From NCBI GenBank assembly GCA_934749845.1, contig CAKVHQ010000005.1, positions 1 through 64,000 of the forward strand: a stretch of DNA of 64,000 nucleotides. The letters run 5' to 3'. Source of the stretch: an uncultured Clostridia bacterium. GTDB lineage: Bacteria; Bacillota; Clostridia; Christensenellales; UBA1242. Below are positions 16,043 to 25,817 of the stretch, piece after piece (positions within the stretch are counted from its first letter, which is position 1; each line of letters starts with the position of its first letter). Below the pieces are notes generated by a model. It had not been told where the DNA came from, did not search any database, and was given only the letters and a program-made list of their open reading frames with translations. A program made the translations under genes and the position numbers.

Positions 16043-16345
16043 ATGAAAAAAGAAGTAAATTCAAAAAGATTTTTTTACGGTATGGCATTTGTTGCAATAA
16101 CCTTTTTGGCTATTGCTTTGTTGATAAATTTAATTGCTAGAAAGGTTGGAAGCAACGGGGACGATGTGTTTTCTAAAATAGCAAGCATTATTCAACAAAT
16201 TGCTCAAGCATTAGCATATACCTGCGCTTGCATAAGTGCATATGGCTTTGTTAGAAGCAAAAGAAACATTGCATATTTAGTTGTTTATATAATCGCTTGT
16301 GTTATGATTGCTGTGTTTGTAATTTTGCCAATCTTTGGTATTTAG
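16043..16345 (+). CDS. Small membrane protein, three predicted spans
   Basis: A 100-residue hydrophobic protein, not recognised. Membrane segments at about residues 12-32, 50-68 and 74-97, with positively charged short loops (RSKRN). AAAGAGGTG precedes the ATG; TTGATA-17-TAGCAT just upstream may be a promoter. The next gene follows after 9 bases, so they form a two-gene unit. Confidence 0.75.
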   Translation: MKKEVNSKRFFYGMAFVAITFLAIALLINLIARKVGSNGDDVFSKIASIIQQIAQALAYTCACISAYGFVRSKRNIAYLVVYIIACVMIAVFVILPIFGI

Positions 16346-16354
16346 GAGAAAAAT

Positions 16355-16738
16355 ATGTTTAAATTTTCAAAACTATCTTGGAGCATTATTATTTCGTTTG
16401 CTCTTGCACTAATTTGCATAATGTTTAACACTTTGCTAAATGCAATGATTTATCCTGCCTTGGTTTTATTAGCCACAGGTTGTGTTTTGCTGTCGATTTG
16501 TTTGTTTTCTAGGGCAAATAGGGAAACAAAGCGTTCCCAAATGATGCAAGAAGAACTTTTAATGGAACTATCAGTAACCGACGAAGGCGAAGAATATGTG
16601 TTAAGCCAAAAAAATCAAAAGAAATTAAACAAGCGACTAAAAAAAGAAAAATTTAACGCACTTATACCGGGGTTAATGGCATCATTTATGGCACTTGTCA
16701 TGGTGTTTTTGCTTGTTAAATTCATTTTTAAGTTTTAG
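16355..16738 (+). CDS. Membrane protein with cytoplasmic charged loop
   Basis: A 127-residue protein with two spans at about 10-30 and 33-52, a charged cytoplasmic segment (ANRETKRSQMMQEEL to KRLKKEKF), and a last span at about 103-125. Not recognised. TAGGAG lies upstream. It probably works with the adjacent 100-residue membrane protein, but no function can be assigned. Confidence 0.75.
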   Translation: MFKFSKLSWSIIISFALALICIMFNTLLNAMIYPALVLLATGCVLLSICLFSRANRETKRSQMMQEELLMELSVTDEGEEYVLSQKNQKKLNKRLKKEKFNALIPGLMASFMALVMVFLLVKFIFKF

Positions 16739-16781
16739 CGTGTAAACTACAAATTATGTCAATTATTTTGGCAATAAAAGA

Positions 16782-16809
16782 TTGATTAAATAAAAAATTG
16801 TGCTATAAT
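16782..16809 (+). promoter_or_regulatory. Promoter of tig
   Basis: TTGATT (16782-16787), 16-base spacer, TATAAT (16804-16809) with an extended TGTGC. Confidence 0.7.
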
Positions 16810-16847
16810 GATAGGGCTGAATTCTTAATTAGCAATAAGGAGTTATA

Positions 16848-18131
16848 ATGAAACATACAAAAGAACAAAACAAAAAACAAGTTAAGTTTACTATTGAACT
16901 TGACAAAGCAGAATGGGAACATGAATTAGACCATGTTTACGAACATCAAAAATCAAAATTTAATGTTGAAGGTTTTAGAAAAGGCAAAGCACCAAGAAAG
17001 GTTGTTGAAAGTCAATATGGCGAAAGCATTTTTTATAATGACGCTATTGATGAATGCTATGGCCACTATTTCTTGCCACTTTTAACAGAAGAAAAAGAAC
17101 TTGAAGTTGTTGGTAATCCAAGCCTTGATGTAACAAAATTAGATAAAGAAGGCATGACCTTTGTTGTTACTATGGACTTAAAACCAGAAGTTAAATTAGG
17201 CGAATATAAAGGCTTGAACATCGAATCAGAAAAGGTTAGTGTTTCAGCAAAAGAAGTTAATGACGAAATTGCAAAAATGCTTGAAAAATCTGCAAGAATG
17301 GTAACTGTAGACAGAGAGATTAAAAAAGGCGATTTCGCTACATTCGACTTTGCAGGATATAAAAACGGAGTTGCTTTCCCAGGTGGCACAGCACAAAACT
17401 ACGAACTTGAAATTGGAAGCGGAAACTTTATTCCAGGTTTTGAAGACCAAATGCTTGGCATGAAAGTTGGCGAAGAAAGAGATTTGAACTTAACTTTCCC
17501 AGCAGATTATCCAGTTGAAGATTTGAAAGGTGCTCCTGTTGTGTTTAAAGTTAAACTTCACGAAGTTAAGGAAAAACAACTTCCAAAACTAGATGATGAA
17601 TTTGCAAAGAATGTTAGTGAATTTGACACTCTTGACGAATACAAAAAAGATGTTAAAAAAGATTTATTAAAGAAAAAAGAAACAGATGCTCACTATGCTT
17701 TTGAAGAAAAACTTTTGAATGCAGTTGTAGATAATGCACAAGTTGAAATTCCAGAAAGCATGGTTAAAGAAAAAGTTGATGCCTTCTTGCACGAATTTGA
17801 GCATAGACTTTCACATCAAGGTTTAAATCTTGACATGTATGTTCAATATATGAATACAACCATCGAAAAACTTAAAGAAGAAAAAATGGACGATGCAAGA
17901 AAATCATGCAAGGTTGATTTGGTTGTTGATGCAATAATCAAAAAAGAAAACTTAATGGCAACCCAAGAAGATTTGGAAAAGGCTATTGAACGCCAAGCAC
18001 TTAAAATGGGAACAAGTGTAGACGAAGTTAAAAAAGGTTTGGACGACAATGCAAAAAATCGTTTAATGAGTCAACTTTCAATCGAAAAATTCTTTGAATT
18101 TCTTGAAAAAAATAACAAAGCAAGTAAATAA
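16848..18131 (+). CDS. tig: Trigger factor
   Basis: A 427-residue ribosome-bound chaperone and peptidyl-prolyl isomerase. Seen: the ribosome-binding signature GFRKGKAPRKVVE near residue 43, an FKBP-like PPIase domain (about 155-245, with GDFATFDFAG and FIPGFEDQMLGMKVGEER) and the long helical C-terminal arms. It precedes clpP and clpX, the common Firmicutes order. Confidence 0.97.
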   Translation: MKHTKEQNKKQVKFTIELDKAEWEHELDHVYEHQKSKFNVEGFRKGKAPRKVVESQYGESIFYNDAIDECYGHYFLPLLTEEKELEVVGNPSLDVTKLDKEGMTFVVTMDLKPEVKLGEYKGLNIESEKVSVSAKEVNDEIAKMLEKSARMVTVDREIKKGDFATFDFAGYKNGVAFPGGTAQNYELEIGSGNFIPGFEDQMLGMKVGEERDLNLTFPADYPVEDLKGAPVVFKVKLHEVKEKQLPKLDDEFAKNVSEFDTLDEYKKDVKKDLLKKKETDAHYAFEEKLLNAVVDNAQVEIPESMVKEKVDAFLHEFEHRLSHQGLNLDMYVQYMNTTIEKLKEEKMDDARKSCKVDLVVDAIIKKENLMATQEDLEKAIERQALKMGTSVDEVKKGLDDNAKNRLMSQLSIEKFFEFLEKNNKASK

Positions 18132-18195
18132 TTAAGTAAACTCCAAAGATAAAATTTAGAAGAAGTACCCTAAAATTTATCAAAGGAGTTTTTTT

Positions 18196-18777
18196 ATGCT
18201 AATACCTTATGTTGTTGATAAAAGTCAGTTTGGAGAGAGAACATACGACATTTTTTCAAGACTTTTAGAAGATAGAATAATTTTTTTAACAGGTGAAATT
18301 ACAACTGATGTTGCAAACACAATTATTGCACAATTACTATTTTTGGAAGGCAAAGACAGTTCAAAAGACATTTCGCTCTACATTAACAGCCCTGGTGGAA
18401 TTGTTGATGGGGGACTAGCCATTTTGGATACTATAAACTATATTAAGTGTGATGTTTCAACAATCTGTGTGGGCATGTCGGCTTCCATGAGTGCAGTGCT
18501 TTTAAGTGCAGGGAAAAAAGGAAAGCGCTATGCCTTGCCAAATTCTCGAATTATGATTCATCAACCACTAGGTGGCGCGCAAGGTCAGGCAAGTGATATT
18601 AAAATTCAAGCCGAAGAAATTTTGAAAATGCGAGAAAAATTAAACAAAATTTTGGCACATAACACGGGAAAGAATCTAGAGCAAATCGAAAACGATACAA
18701 ATAGAGATTACTACTTAACAAGCGAAGAAGCATTAAAATACGGTTTAATTGATAAAATATTGGATAAGAGAGTTTAG
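18196..18777 (+). CDS. clpP: ATP-dependent Clp protease proteolytic subunit
   Basis: A 193-residue serine peptidase forming the degradation chamber. Catalytic Ser in GMSASMSAVLLS, His in RIMIHQPLGG and the Asp in NDTNRDYYL are present. Strong AAAGGAG before the ATG. Works with ClpX encoded 8 bases downstream, and possibly with ClpC. Confidence 0.98.
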   Translation: MLIPYVVDKSQFGERTYDIFSRLLEDRIIFLTGEITTDVANTIIAQLLFLEGKDSSKDISLYINSPGGIVDGGLAILDTINYIKCDVSTICVGMSASMSAVLLSAGKKGKRYALPNSRIMIHQPLGGAQGQASDIKIQAEEILKMREKLNKILAHNTGKNLEQIENDTNRDYYLTSEEALKYGLIDKILDKRV

Positions 18778-18785
18778 GAGATAGC

Positions 18786-20057
18786 ATGTCGGTTAAAGTA
18801 TCAAATATGATTTGTTCGTTTTGTGGAAAAGAACAAAGTCAAGCATTAAAGTTTATTGCAAGCCCTAATGGTTCAAGTTTTATATGTGACGAGTGCGTGC
18901 AGATTTGTTATAACATTTTAAAAGAGTCTGCATCGTCATCGCTAGGGCTTAAACTTTTAAAGCCATATGAAATTAAACAGCATTTAGACAACTACATTGT
19001 TGGGCAAGACGAAGCCAAACGAGTGCTCAGCGTGGCGGTGTACAATCACTATAAGCGCATTAACTACAACGAAACAAACGCTTCATCGTCCAAAGTTGAA
19101 CTAGACAAAAGTAATGTTTTGCTTATTGGTCCAACGGGCAGTGGAAAAACCTTACTTGCCAAAACTTTGGCAAAAATATTAAATGTGCCATTTGCTCATG
19201 CCGATGCCACAACTTTAACCGAAGCAGGTTATGTTGGCGAAGATGTCGAGAGCATTCTTGCAAAACTAATTGCAAACGCTGGTGGAGATGTTAAAAAGGC
19301 AGAAAAGGGCATAGTTTATATTGACGAAATAGACAAAATTGCCAAGCGTGCCGAAAACAAGTTGCTACCCAAAGACCCTTCCGGCGAAGGTGTTCAACAA
19401 GGTTTGTTAAAAATAATTGAAGGAACTATTGCCAATGTTCCCGAAAAATCAAACAGAAAAAATCCGTTTCAAGAAAGTGTTAGCATCGACACTAGTAACA
19501 TTTTGTTTATTTGCGGTGGGGCTTTTGTTGGTCTTAATGATATTGTTTCTCAAAAAAAGGAGAAAAAAAGTCTTGGCTTTGAAACGCAGTTAAATGAAAT
19601 TTCAAGTGTAGCAGACCAAATTGAGCCACAAGATTTAATTAAATTTGGTTTAATACCCGAGTTTGTTGGAAGATTACCTATTGTTGTTTCGCTTAATAAA
19701 CTAGGTCAAGCCGAACTTATTAGAGTTTTAACCGAACCTAAAAATAGTTTAGTTAATCAATTTAAAACGATGTTTAAACTTGACGGGGCAGACCTTGAAT
19801 TTACTTCAACCGCACTTGAAAAAATAGCCGATAAAGCATTAAAACTTGAAAGCGGTGCAAGGGGACTAAGAACAGTTCTTGAAAATGCGATGTTAAAAAG
19901 CATGTTTGACCTGCCAAGTGAGAAAAATGTTTCAAAACTTTTGGTTGATTGCGACAAGTTAGACAATCTTGCTGTTACTTTAGTAAAACAAGAAAAAAAG
20001 CACCCCGCACAAATTTCGCAGTTAAACAAAAATTCAAAAACTTATGTTAGTGTTTAA
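18786..20057 (+). CDS. clpX: ATP-dependent protease ATPase subunit ClpX
   Basis: A 423-residue AAA+ unfoldase. Seen: N-terminal four-Cys zinc finger (CSFCGKEQ and CDECV), Walker A GPTGSGKT, Walker B VYIDEIDKI, the ClpP-binding loop containing LGFETQ, and sensor 2 SGARGLR. Strong terminator follows. The intact LGF loop contrasts with the altered loop of ClpC in this window. Confidence 0.98.
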   Translation: MSVKVSNMICSFCGKEQSQALKFIASPNGSSFICDECVQICYNILKESASSSLGLKLLKPYEIKQHLDNYIVGQDEAKRVLSVAVYNHYKRINYNETNASSSKVELDKSNVLLIGPTGSGKTLLAKTLAKILNVPFAHADATTLTEAGYVGEDVESILAKLIANAGGDVKKAEKGIVYIDEIDKIAKRAENKLLPKDPSGEGVQQGLLKIIEGTIANVPEKSNRKNPFQESVSIDTSNILFICGGAFVGLNDIVSQKKEKKSLGFETQLNEISSVADQIEPQDLIKFGLIPEFVGRLPIVVSLNKLGQAELIRVLTEPKNSLVNQFKTMFKLDGADLEFTSTALEKIADKALKLESGARGLRTVLENAMLKSMFDLPSEKNVSKLLVDCDKLDNLAVTLVKQEKKHPAQISQLNKNSKTYVSV

Positions 20058-20081
20058 AAAGGACGAACAAGTCCTTTTTTA
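20056..20081 (+). terminator. Terminator after clpX
   Basis: AAAAGGAC/GTCCTTTT stem with a 6-base loop and a T-run. Confidence 0.9.
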
Positions 20082-20085
20082 TTGC

Positions 20086-20115
20086 TTGCCAACTTTTGGA
20101 AAAGCGTTTATAATT
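20086..20115 (+). promoter_or_regulatory. Promoter of lon
   Basis: TTGCCA (20086-20091), 18-base spacer, TATAAT (20110-20115), about 30 bases before the ribosome binding site. Confidence 0.6.
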
Positions 20116-20150
20116 GTACTATTATACTTTAATTGGAGAAAACTATTATT

Positions 20151-22457
20151 ATGGCAACAAAAGAATACAAAGCAATATCTATTATGGGCGTGGTTAGTTT
20201 TCCTAATATGCCCATTACTTGTGATATAAGAAAGTCGGCAAGCAAGGCAAGTGTGCTTGAAGCTGCAAAAAACAAAGAAGATATTATTTTGGTAACTCAA
20301 ATCACAAATTCGGTTAGTGATGATTTTTTGGCATGCGTAAATTCTATAGGAACAGTTTGCAAAATTAACAAAGTTGTAAATTCAAAAAATGGAGATGTTA
20401 TTAAACTTTATGCGGAAGGCAAAAAAAGAGTTGTTCTAAAAAGTTTAGTTTCAAGCAGTCCTTTTTTAACTGTTGCGGTTGATGATGTTAAGCCAATAGT
20501 TTATGATAACGAAGAAGAAAATCTTCTTTTTGAAAGTTTAAAAGCAAAGGTTTTAGATTTTGGTAGTCAAAATTTTGAGTTTAAAGCAGAACTTATAAAT
20601 GTGCTAAATGGCGTTAACGATGCCAACACTTTTGTTGATTATTCAACTGTTTTACTTATTAAAAACGAAAATAAACAACTTGCAATTTTAAATGATTTTG
20701 ACACAATCTCTAGGCTAACAAAATTGAGTTCATATATTGACGAAGAAATTGAAATTTTTAAACTAAATAAGCGTCTTAGCGATAGAGTTAAAGAAAATAT
20801 GGATAAAAGCCAAAGAGAATATTACCTTCGTGAACAAATGAAGGCAATTAGTGATGAACTTGGCGAAAATTCCAGCATTTTTGATGACTATCAAAACAAA
20901 ATTAACACCCTTGATATGCCAGCAGAAGTTAAAGAAAAGGCACAAAAAGAGTTAACAAGATTGAAAAAATTGCCAAGTGCTTCACCTGATTATTCTATTT
21001 TGCAAAACTATCTTGAAACTTTGTTTGACTTACCATGGGGAAAATACACAATAGATAACAAAGACCTTAAAAAAGCAAGAGAAATTTTAGATAGCGACCA
21101 TTCAGGACTTGATAAAGTTAAAGAAAGAATAGTTGAAAATTTGGCAGTAATGCAACTTACTGGAAAAATTAGTGGACAAATTATATGTTTTGCTGGTCCT
21201 CCGGGCGTGGGTAAAACTAGCATTGCAAGAAGCATAGCAAAAGCATTAAATCGTAACTTTGTTAAAATGAGTGTTGGTGGCGTTAAAGATGAAAGCGAGA
21301 TTCGTGGACACAGAAAAACTTATGTTGGCGCTATGCCGGGCAGAATTATTTATAACATGGCGATGGCAAAAAGCATGAACCCTGTGTTTTTGATTGACGA
21401 AATTGACAAAATGGCAAGTGACTATCGTGGTGACCCAACAAGTGCGCTCTTGGAAGTTTTAGACCCAGAACAAAACACCAACTTTAGAGACCATTTTCTA
21501 GAAGTTCCATTCGATTTAAGTAATGTCTTATTTATTGCAACAGCAAACAACATTCAAGATATTCCTGCACCTCTTTTAGACAGAATGGAAATTATTGAAC
21601 TTTCGTCTTACACAACAAGCGAAAAATTTGTGATTGCAAAAGAGCATTTACTTCCAAAAGAAATTGAAAAAAATGGTTTGAAAAAGGAACAAATTTGCTT
21701 AACCGATAATGCAATTAGGTCGATAATAGAAGACTACACCTACGAAGCAGGCGTTAGAGGACTTGAAAGACAAATTGCCACAGTGTGCAGAAAAGTTGCT
21801 GTTAAAGTTATCGCAAACCCACAAAACGATGAATGCTATAAAATTGACAGTGACAATTTAACCGAATATTTAGGAAGTCACAAAATTATCCGTGATGAAA
21901 AACGCCCAAATCCAGAAGTAGGCGTTGTTAGCGGGCTTTCATATTCGTCTGTTGGTGGTGGAGTGCTTTCCATCGAAGTTAATAAAGTTATGGGCGATGG
22001 AAAAGTTGTTCTAACAGGACGACTTGGCGATGTTATGCAAGAAAGTGCCAAGGCAGCTTTATCAGCAGTAATTGGAATCGCACAAGAATATGGAATAAAT
22101 CAAGAAGTATTTAGAAAAAGTGACATTCATGTGCATGTGCCAGAAGGTGCAGTTAAAAAAGATGGTCCAAGTGCCGGTTCTGCACTTGCAACCGCAATTT
22201 TCAGTGCCTTTTCGGGTAGAAAAATAGATAATAACCTTGCGATGACAGGCGAAATTACAATTCGTGGTAATGTGCTTGCTATTGGTGGACTTAAAGAAAA
22301 ACTTTTTGCTTGCGTAAGAGCAGGTATTCAAAAGGTTCTTGTTCCAGCACAAAACAAGGAAGATATAATGGAACTTCCAAAAGAAATTACTGATAATTTA
22401 AATATTGTTTATGTAAACAACTTACGAGAAGTTTTAAAAGAAGCATTGATAGATTAA
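20151..22457 (+). CDS. lon: ATP-dependent protease Lon
   Basis: A 768-residue homo-oligomeric AAA+ protease. N-terminal substrate domain (1-200), helical linker, Walker A GPPGVGKTS near 352, Walker B FLIDEIDKM, and a C-terminal protease domain with the catalytic Ser in KDGPSAGSA and Lys in AIGGLKEK. The ATG at 20151 is preferred over an in-frame TTG 18 bases upstream, because TTGGAGA is the ribosome binding site. The N-domain is of full length. Confidence 0.97.
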   Translation: MATKEYKAISIMGVVSFPNMPITCDIRKSASKASVLEAAKNKEDIILVTQITNSVSDDFLACVNSIGTVCKINKVVNSKNGDVIKLYAEGKKRVVLKSLVSSSPFLTVAVDDVKPIVYDNEEENLLFESLKAKVLDFGSQNFEFKAELINVLNGVNDANTFVDYSTVLLIKNENKQLAILNDFDTISRLTKLSSYIDEEIEIFKLNKRLSDRVKENMDKSQREYYLREQMKAISDELGENSSIFDDYQNKINTLDMPAEVKEKAQKELTRLKKLPSASPDYSILQNYLETLFDLPWGKYTIDNKDLKKAREILDSDHSGLDKVKERIVENLAVMQLTGKISGQIICFAGPPGVGKTSIARSIAKALNRNFVKMSVGGVKDESEIRGHRKTYVGAMPGRIIYNMAMAKSMNPVFLIDEIDKMASDYRGDPTSALLEVLDPEQNTNFRDHFLEVPFDLSNVLFIATANNIQDIPAPLLDRMEIIELSSYTTSEKFVIAKEHLLPKEIEKNGLKKEQICLTDNAIRSIIEDYTYEAGVRGLERQIATVCRKVAVKVIANPQNDECYKIDSDNLTEYLGSHKIIRDEKRPNPEVGVVSGLSYSSVGGGVLSIEVNKVMGDGKVVLTGRLGDVMQESAKAALSAVIGIAQEYGINQEVFRKSDIHVHVPEGAVKKDGPSAGSALATAIFSAFSGRKIDNNLAMTGEITIRGNVLAIGGLKEKLFACVRAGIQKVLVPAQNKEDIMELPKEITDNLNIVYVNNLREVLKEALID

Positions 22458-22469
22458 CAAAGGATAATT

Positions 22470-23504
22470 ATGGATAAATTTTCAACAAAAACTTACTATT
22501 ATGATCTTCCACAAGAACTTATTGCTCAAACTCCAGTTGAGCCAAGAGACCATAGTAGAATGTTGGTGTATGATAGACAAACCGACACGGTAACTCACAA
22601 ACATTTTTATGATGTTATTGATTACTTAAATAAAGGCGATGTTTTGGTAATAAACAGTACCAAAGTTTTGCCATGCAGACTTTTTGGAACAAAAATTTCA
22701 ACAGGTGCAAAAGCAGAAGTATTTTTGCTTAAAAAGCGTTCGCTTGATGTGTGGGAGGTGCTTTTAAAACCTCAAAAACGATTAAAAGTCGGCACAATAA
22801 TTGAATTTGCTCCTAACTTTAGTTGCGAAGTATTAGAAAATTTTGAACATGGAAATGCAGTTGTTAAATTTTCCTACTTGGGCACTTTTGAAGAAAATTT
22901 GCTTAAAGTTGGGAATATGCCACTGCCACCATACATTCACGAAAAATTAAAAGATAAAGACAGATATCAAACGGTATACGCAAAGCAAGAGGGCAGTAGT
23001 GCAGCACCAACCGCTGGACTTCATTTCACGCCAGAATTACTTGAAAAAATCAAGCAAAAAGGCATAGAAGTTGTTGAAGTTTTGCTTCATGTTGGTCTTG
23101 GAACATTTAGACCTGTTAGTGAAGATAATATTTTAAACCATGATATGCACACCGAGCATTATGAAATTACAAAAGAAGTTGCTGATAAGATAAACTCGGC
23201 AAAAAATAGTGGTCATAAAATTATTGCGGTTGGAACAACAAGCGTAAGAACCTTGGAGAGCGTTGCAACAAAGTTTAACGGAACGCTTCAAGCAGATATT
23301 GGCGAAACAAACATCTTTATTTATCCGGGTTATGAATGGAAAGTGGTCGACCATTTAATTACCAATTTCCATTTGCCAGAAAGCACTTTAATTATGCTTG
23401 TTAGCAGTTTTTGCGGTATAGAGCAAACTTTAAATTTCTATAAGCAAGCCGTTGAAGAAAAGTATAGATTTTTCTCGTTTGGCGATGCTTGTTTATTACT
23501 ATAA
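22470..23504 (+). CDS. queA: S-adenosylmethionine:tRNA ribosyltransferase-isomerase
   Basis: A 344-residue queuosine-pathway enzyme that converts 7-aminomethyl-7-deazaguanine in tRNA to epoxyqueuosine. Seen: YDLPQELIAQ at the start, DVLVINSTKVLPCRL, SSAAPTAGLHFT and DHLITNFHLPESTLIMLVSSF. It lies 12 bases after lon and 12 before tgt, forming a queA-tgt pair. Confidence 0.98.
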   Translation: MDKFSTKTYYYDLPQELIAQTPVEPRDHSRMLVYDRQTDTVTHKHFYDVIDYLNKGDVLVINSTKVLPCRLFGTKISTGAKAEVFLLKKRSLDVWEVLLKPQKRLKVGTIIEFAPNFSCEVLENFEHGNAVVKFSYLGTFEENLLKVGNMPLPPYIHEKLKDKDRYQTVYAKQEGSSAAPTAGLHFTPELLEKIKQKGIEVVEVLLHVGLGTFRPVSEDNILNHDMHTEHYEITKEVADKINSAKNSGHKIIAVGTTSVRTLESVATKFNGTLQADIGETNIFIYPGYEWKVVDHLITNFHLPESTLIMLVSSFCGIEQTLNFYKQAVEEKYRFFSFGDACLLL

Positions 23505-23516
23505 AAGGAAAAATAT

Positions 23517-24665
23517 ATGGAAGATAACTCAAAGGACAATCAATATTTTAGTTTTGAAACAGTTCATGTTTGCAAGCAAAGCGGTGCAAGAACTGGAATT
23601 TTTCACACACCACATGGCGATATTCAAACTCCGATTTTTATGCCAGTTGGAACACAAGCAACGGTAAAAACTTTAACACCACAAGACTTGCTAGACGCAA
23701 AAGCACAAATCATTTTGTCAAACACTTATCACTTGTATTTAAGACCGGGCGAACAAATTGTAAAAAAAGCAGGTGGGCTTCATAATTTTATGGATTGGCA
23801 CAAGCCAATTTTAACTGATAGCGGTGGCTTTCAGGTTTTTTCACTAAACGATTTTAGAAAAATAAGCGAAGAAGGCGTTGAATTTAGGTCTCACTTGTCT
23901 GGCGAAAAACACTTTATTTCTCCTGAAAAGGCAATTCAAATTGAAAATGACCTTGGTGCAGATATTATCATGGCTTTTGACCAATGTACACCTTATGGCG
24001 TAACTTACGAAGAGGCAAGAAAAGCCATGGAGTTAACTGGTAGATGGCTTAAAAGATGTTATGATTACCATAAAAATCCACAACAAGCATTATTTCCAAT
24101 TATACAAGGCAATTTTTATAAAGATTTACGATTAGAAAGTTTAAATTTAACACTTCCTTATGTTAAACATGGAGTTGCTATTGGCGGTTTGAGTGTTGGA
24201 GAAGACACCAAAACCATGTGCGAAATGTTAGATGTTCTTGCTCCACATTTGCCAAACCAAGTTCCACATTATTTAATGGGGGTTGGTAGCCCAGACTATC
24301 TTATTGAGGGTGTATTAAGAAATGTTGACATGATGGATTGCGTTCTTCCAACAAGAATTGCTCGTAATGGAACAGCCTTCACAAGTCACGGAAAAGTGGT
24401 TATTCGAAATGCAACTTATAAGGAAGATTTCACTCCGCTTGATGATGAATGTGATTGCTATTGTTGCAAACATTTCACAAAGGCATATTTAAGACATTTG
24501 GTGCATTGCGATGAAATTTTGGGTGCAAGAATGTTAAGTTTGCACAACATTAGGTTTTTAACACACTTGATGGAACAAATAAGAGATGCAATAAACAACG
24601 ATAAACTTTTAGACTTTAGAAAAGAATTTTATGCAAAAACGGGATATAACAAAGATAACATTTAG
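23517..24665 (+). CDS. tgt: Queuine tRNA-ribosyltransferase
   Basis: A 382-residue TIM-barrel enzyme that exchanges guanine-34 in tRNA for preQ1. Seen: TDSGGFQVFSL (catalytic Asp region), AFDQCTPYG, IGGLSVGE, the second Asp region DCVLPTRIARNG, and the zinc site C-X-C-X2-C...H (CDCYCC). Works directly with QueA upstream. The gene is followed by about 120 bases containing the yajC promoter. Confidence 0.98.
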   Translation: MEDNSKDNQYFSFETVHVCKQSGARTGIFHTPHGDIQTPIFMPVGTQATVKTLTPQDLLDAKAQIILSNTYHLYLRPGEQIVKKAGGLHNFMDWHKPILTDSGGFQVFSLNDFRKISEEGVEFRSHLSGEKHFISPEKAIQIENDLGADIIMAFDQCTPYGVTYEEARKAMELTGRWLKRCYDYHKNPQQALFPIIQGNFYKDLRLESLNLTLPYVKHGVAIGGLSVGEDTKTMCEMLDVLAPHLPNQVPHYLMGVGSPDYLIEGVLRNVDMMDCVLPTRIARNGTAFTSHGKVVIRNATYKEDFTPLDDECDCYCCKHFTKAYLRHLVHCDEILGARMLSLHNIRFLTHLMEQIRDAINNDKLLDFRKEFYAKTGYNKDNI

Positions 24666-24729
24666 TTGTCGATAAATAACTTTTTTTAGTGATAATTCTT
24701 TAATTTTTCAAGTAATTGGGCAAAAATAT

Positions 24730-24758
24730 TTGCCACATAAACCGCATCATGTTAAAAT
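24730..24758 (+). promoter_or_regulatory. Promoter of yajC
   Basis: TTGCCA (24730-24735), exact 17-base spacer, TAAAAT (24753-24758). TTAGGAG follows before the ATG. Confidence 0.75.
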
Positions 24759-24789
24759 GAACATGATATTAAATTTAGGAGAATAGATT

Positions 24790-25230
24790 ATGAACATGTT
24801 ATTAGCAAGTTTCTGGGAAAGTTACGGTTTGCTTATTATTTTGGTAGTTGCACTTATTGCAATGTTTGCTTGGAATTTTTATAGACAAAAAAAATATCAA
24901 AAGCAAGAAGAGCAAATGATGCAAGACCTTAAAGTTGGAACAAAGGTTAAAACTTACGCAGGAGTTTATGGCACTTTGGTTGGTTTTTATGAAACAACCG
25001 AAGGCAGAGTTGCAATTTTGTCACTAGACGGCAAAAATACAATGGAAGTTGATTTTAGGTCAATTTATGGAATAGATACAAAACAAAAAATTGCAGAAGA
25101 AACACCAGTTGAAGAACCTAAAACCGAACCAGTTCAAGAACCACAACAAGAAGAAAAACCACAAGAAGAACACGAAGAAGTTCCAGCAGAAAAAAAGCCA
25201 GCAAAAAGAACTTCAAAAAAATCAAAATAA
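24790..25230 (+). CDS. yajC: Preprotein translocase subunit YajC with acidic/basic tail
   Basis: A 146-residue single-span Sec accessory protein. Membrane segment at about residues 13-30, then the family core LKVGTKVKTYAGVYGTLVG and RSIYGI. The last 50 residues are a low-complexity stretch of Glu, Pro, Gln and Lys ending in a basic cluster (KKPAKRTSKKSK), longer than in most homologues. Upstream of secD/secF, as usual in Firmicutes. Confidence 0.93.
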   Translation: MNMLLASFWESYGLLIILVVALIAMFAWNFYRQKKYQKQEEQMMQDLKVGTKVKTYAGVYGTLVGFYETTEGRVAILSLDGKNTMEVDFRSIYGIDTKQKIAEETPVEEPKTEPVQEPQQEEKPQEEHEEVPAEKKPAKRTSKKSK

Positions 25231-25256
25231 AAAAAGAACTTGAAAAAGTTCTTTTT
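25231..25256 (+). terminator. Bidirectional terminator between yajC and the convergent membrane gene
   Basis: AAAAAGAACTT/AAGTTCTTTTT stem with a GAAA loop, between convergent stop codons. Confidence 0.9.
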
Positions 25257-25647
25257 ATTTTTTTGCGTTAACACAAATAACTCCGCAAATCGCTCCAGTA
25301 ACTACGCCGAATAGAATATCAATTAAAAGTGTCCAATCAAAACTAAACCCGCCGTTTAAAATAGAGAAGACCACGAATGCTAGTATGCTATAAAGTAGCC
25401 CAACCACACAGCCAAGTAAAAGTCCTTTTTCTTTAACTTTTTTTACTATAAACATTGTTCCAATTAAAATGCTTACAACTTTAATAACTTGGTTTATTGG
25501 CTTAATTAAAGTATCACTCATGCATGTTAATTTAATTACGAATGCAAATATCAAAATAAGCACTAAACTAACGCAAACCGACAGCATACTTCCTTTTAAA
25601 CCATTAAGTAAAATATTGCTTTTTTCGTTGTTTTTAACTTTTTCCAT
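25255..25647 (-). CDS. TIGR04086/DUF3792-type membrane protein
   Basis: A 130-residue protein with four predicted spans (about 20-41, 50-68, 75-96, 104-125) and Gly-rich helices such as LLGCVVGLLYSI and FGVVTGAICGVI. The pattern and the position beside yajC match the TIGR04086 family, which is widespread in Clostridia and Bacilli and has no known function. Here it is inverted relative to yajC. AGGA lies 5 bases before the ATG. Confidence 0.78.
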   Translation of the reverse strand: MEKVKNNEKSNILLNGLKGSMLSVCVSLVLILIFAFVIKLTCMSDTLIKPINQVIKVVSILIGTMFIVKKVKEKGLLLGCVVGLLYSILAFVVFSILNGGFSFDWTLLIDILFGVVTGAICGVICVNAKK

Positions 25648-25753
25648 AAATCCTCGCTTGATATTGTAATTTATGAGGAAGTTTGTTTAATTATAACTTA
25701 TAATTTAATATAAAAATGTCAAACATTATTTGCGTAAAATCAATTCAAAAAAT

Positions 25754-25782
25754 TTGACTACAAAACATTTATAATATATACT
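25754..25782 (+). promoter_or_regulatory. Promoter of secD
   Basis: TTGACT (25754-25759), exact 17-base spacer, TATACT (25777-25782), then AATAGGAGA before the GTG start. Confidence 0.75.
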
Positions 25783-25817
25783 CTAAAGGATAGTTTAAAT
25801 AAATAGGAGACTAGAAA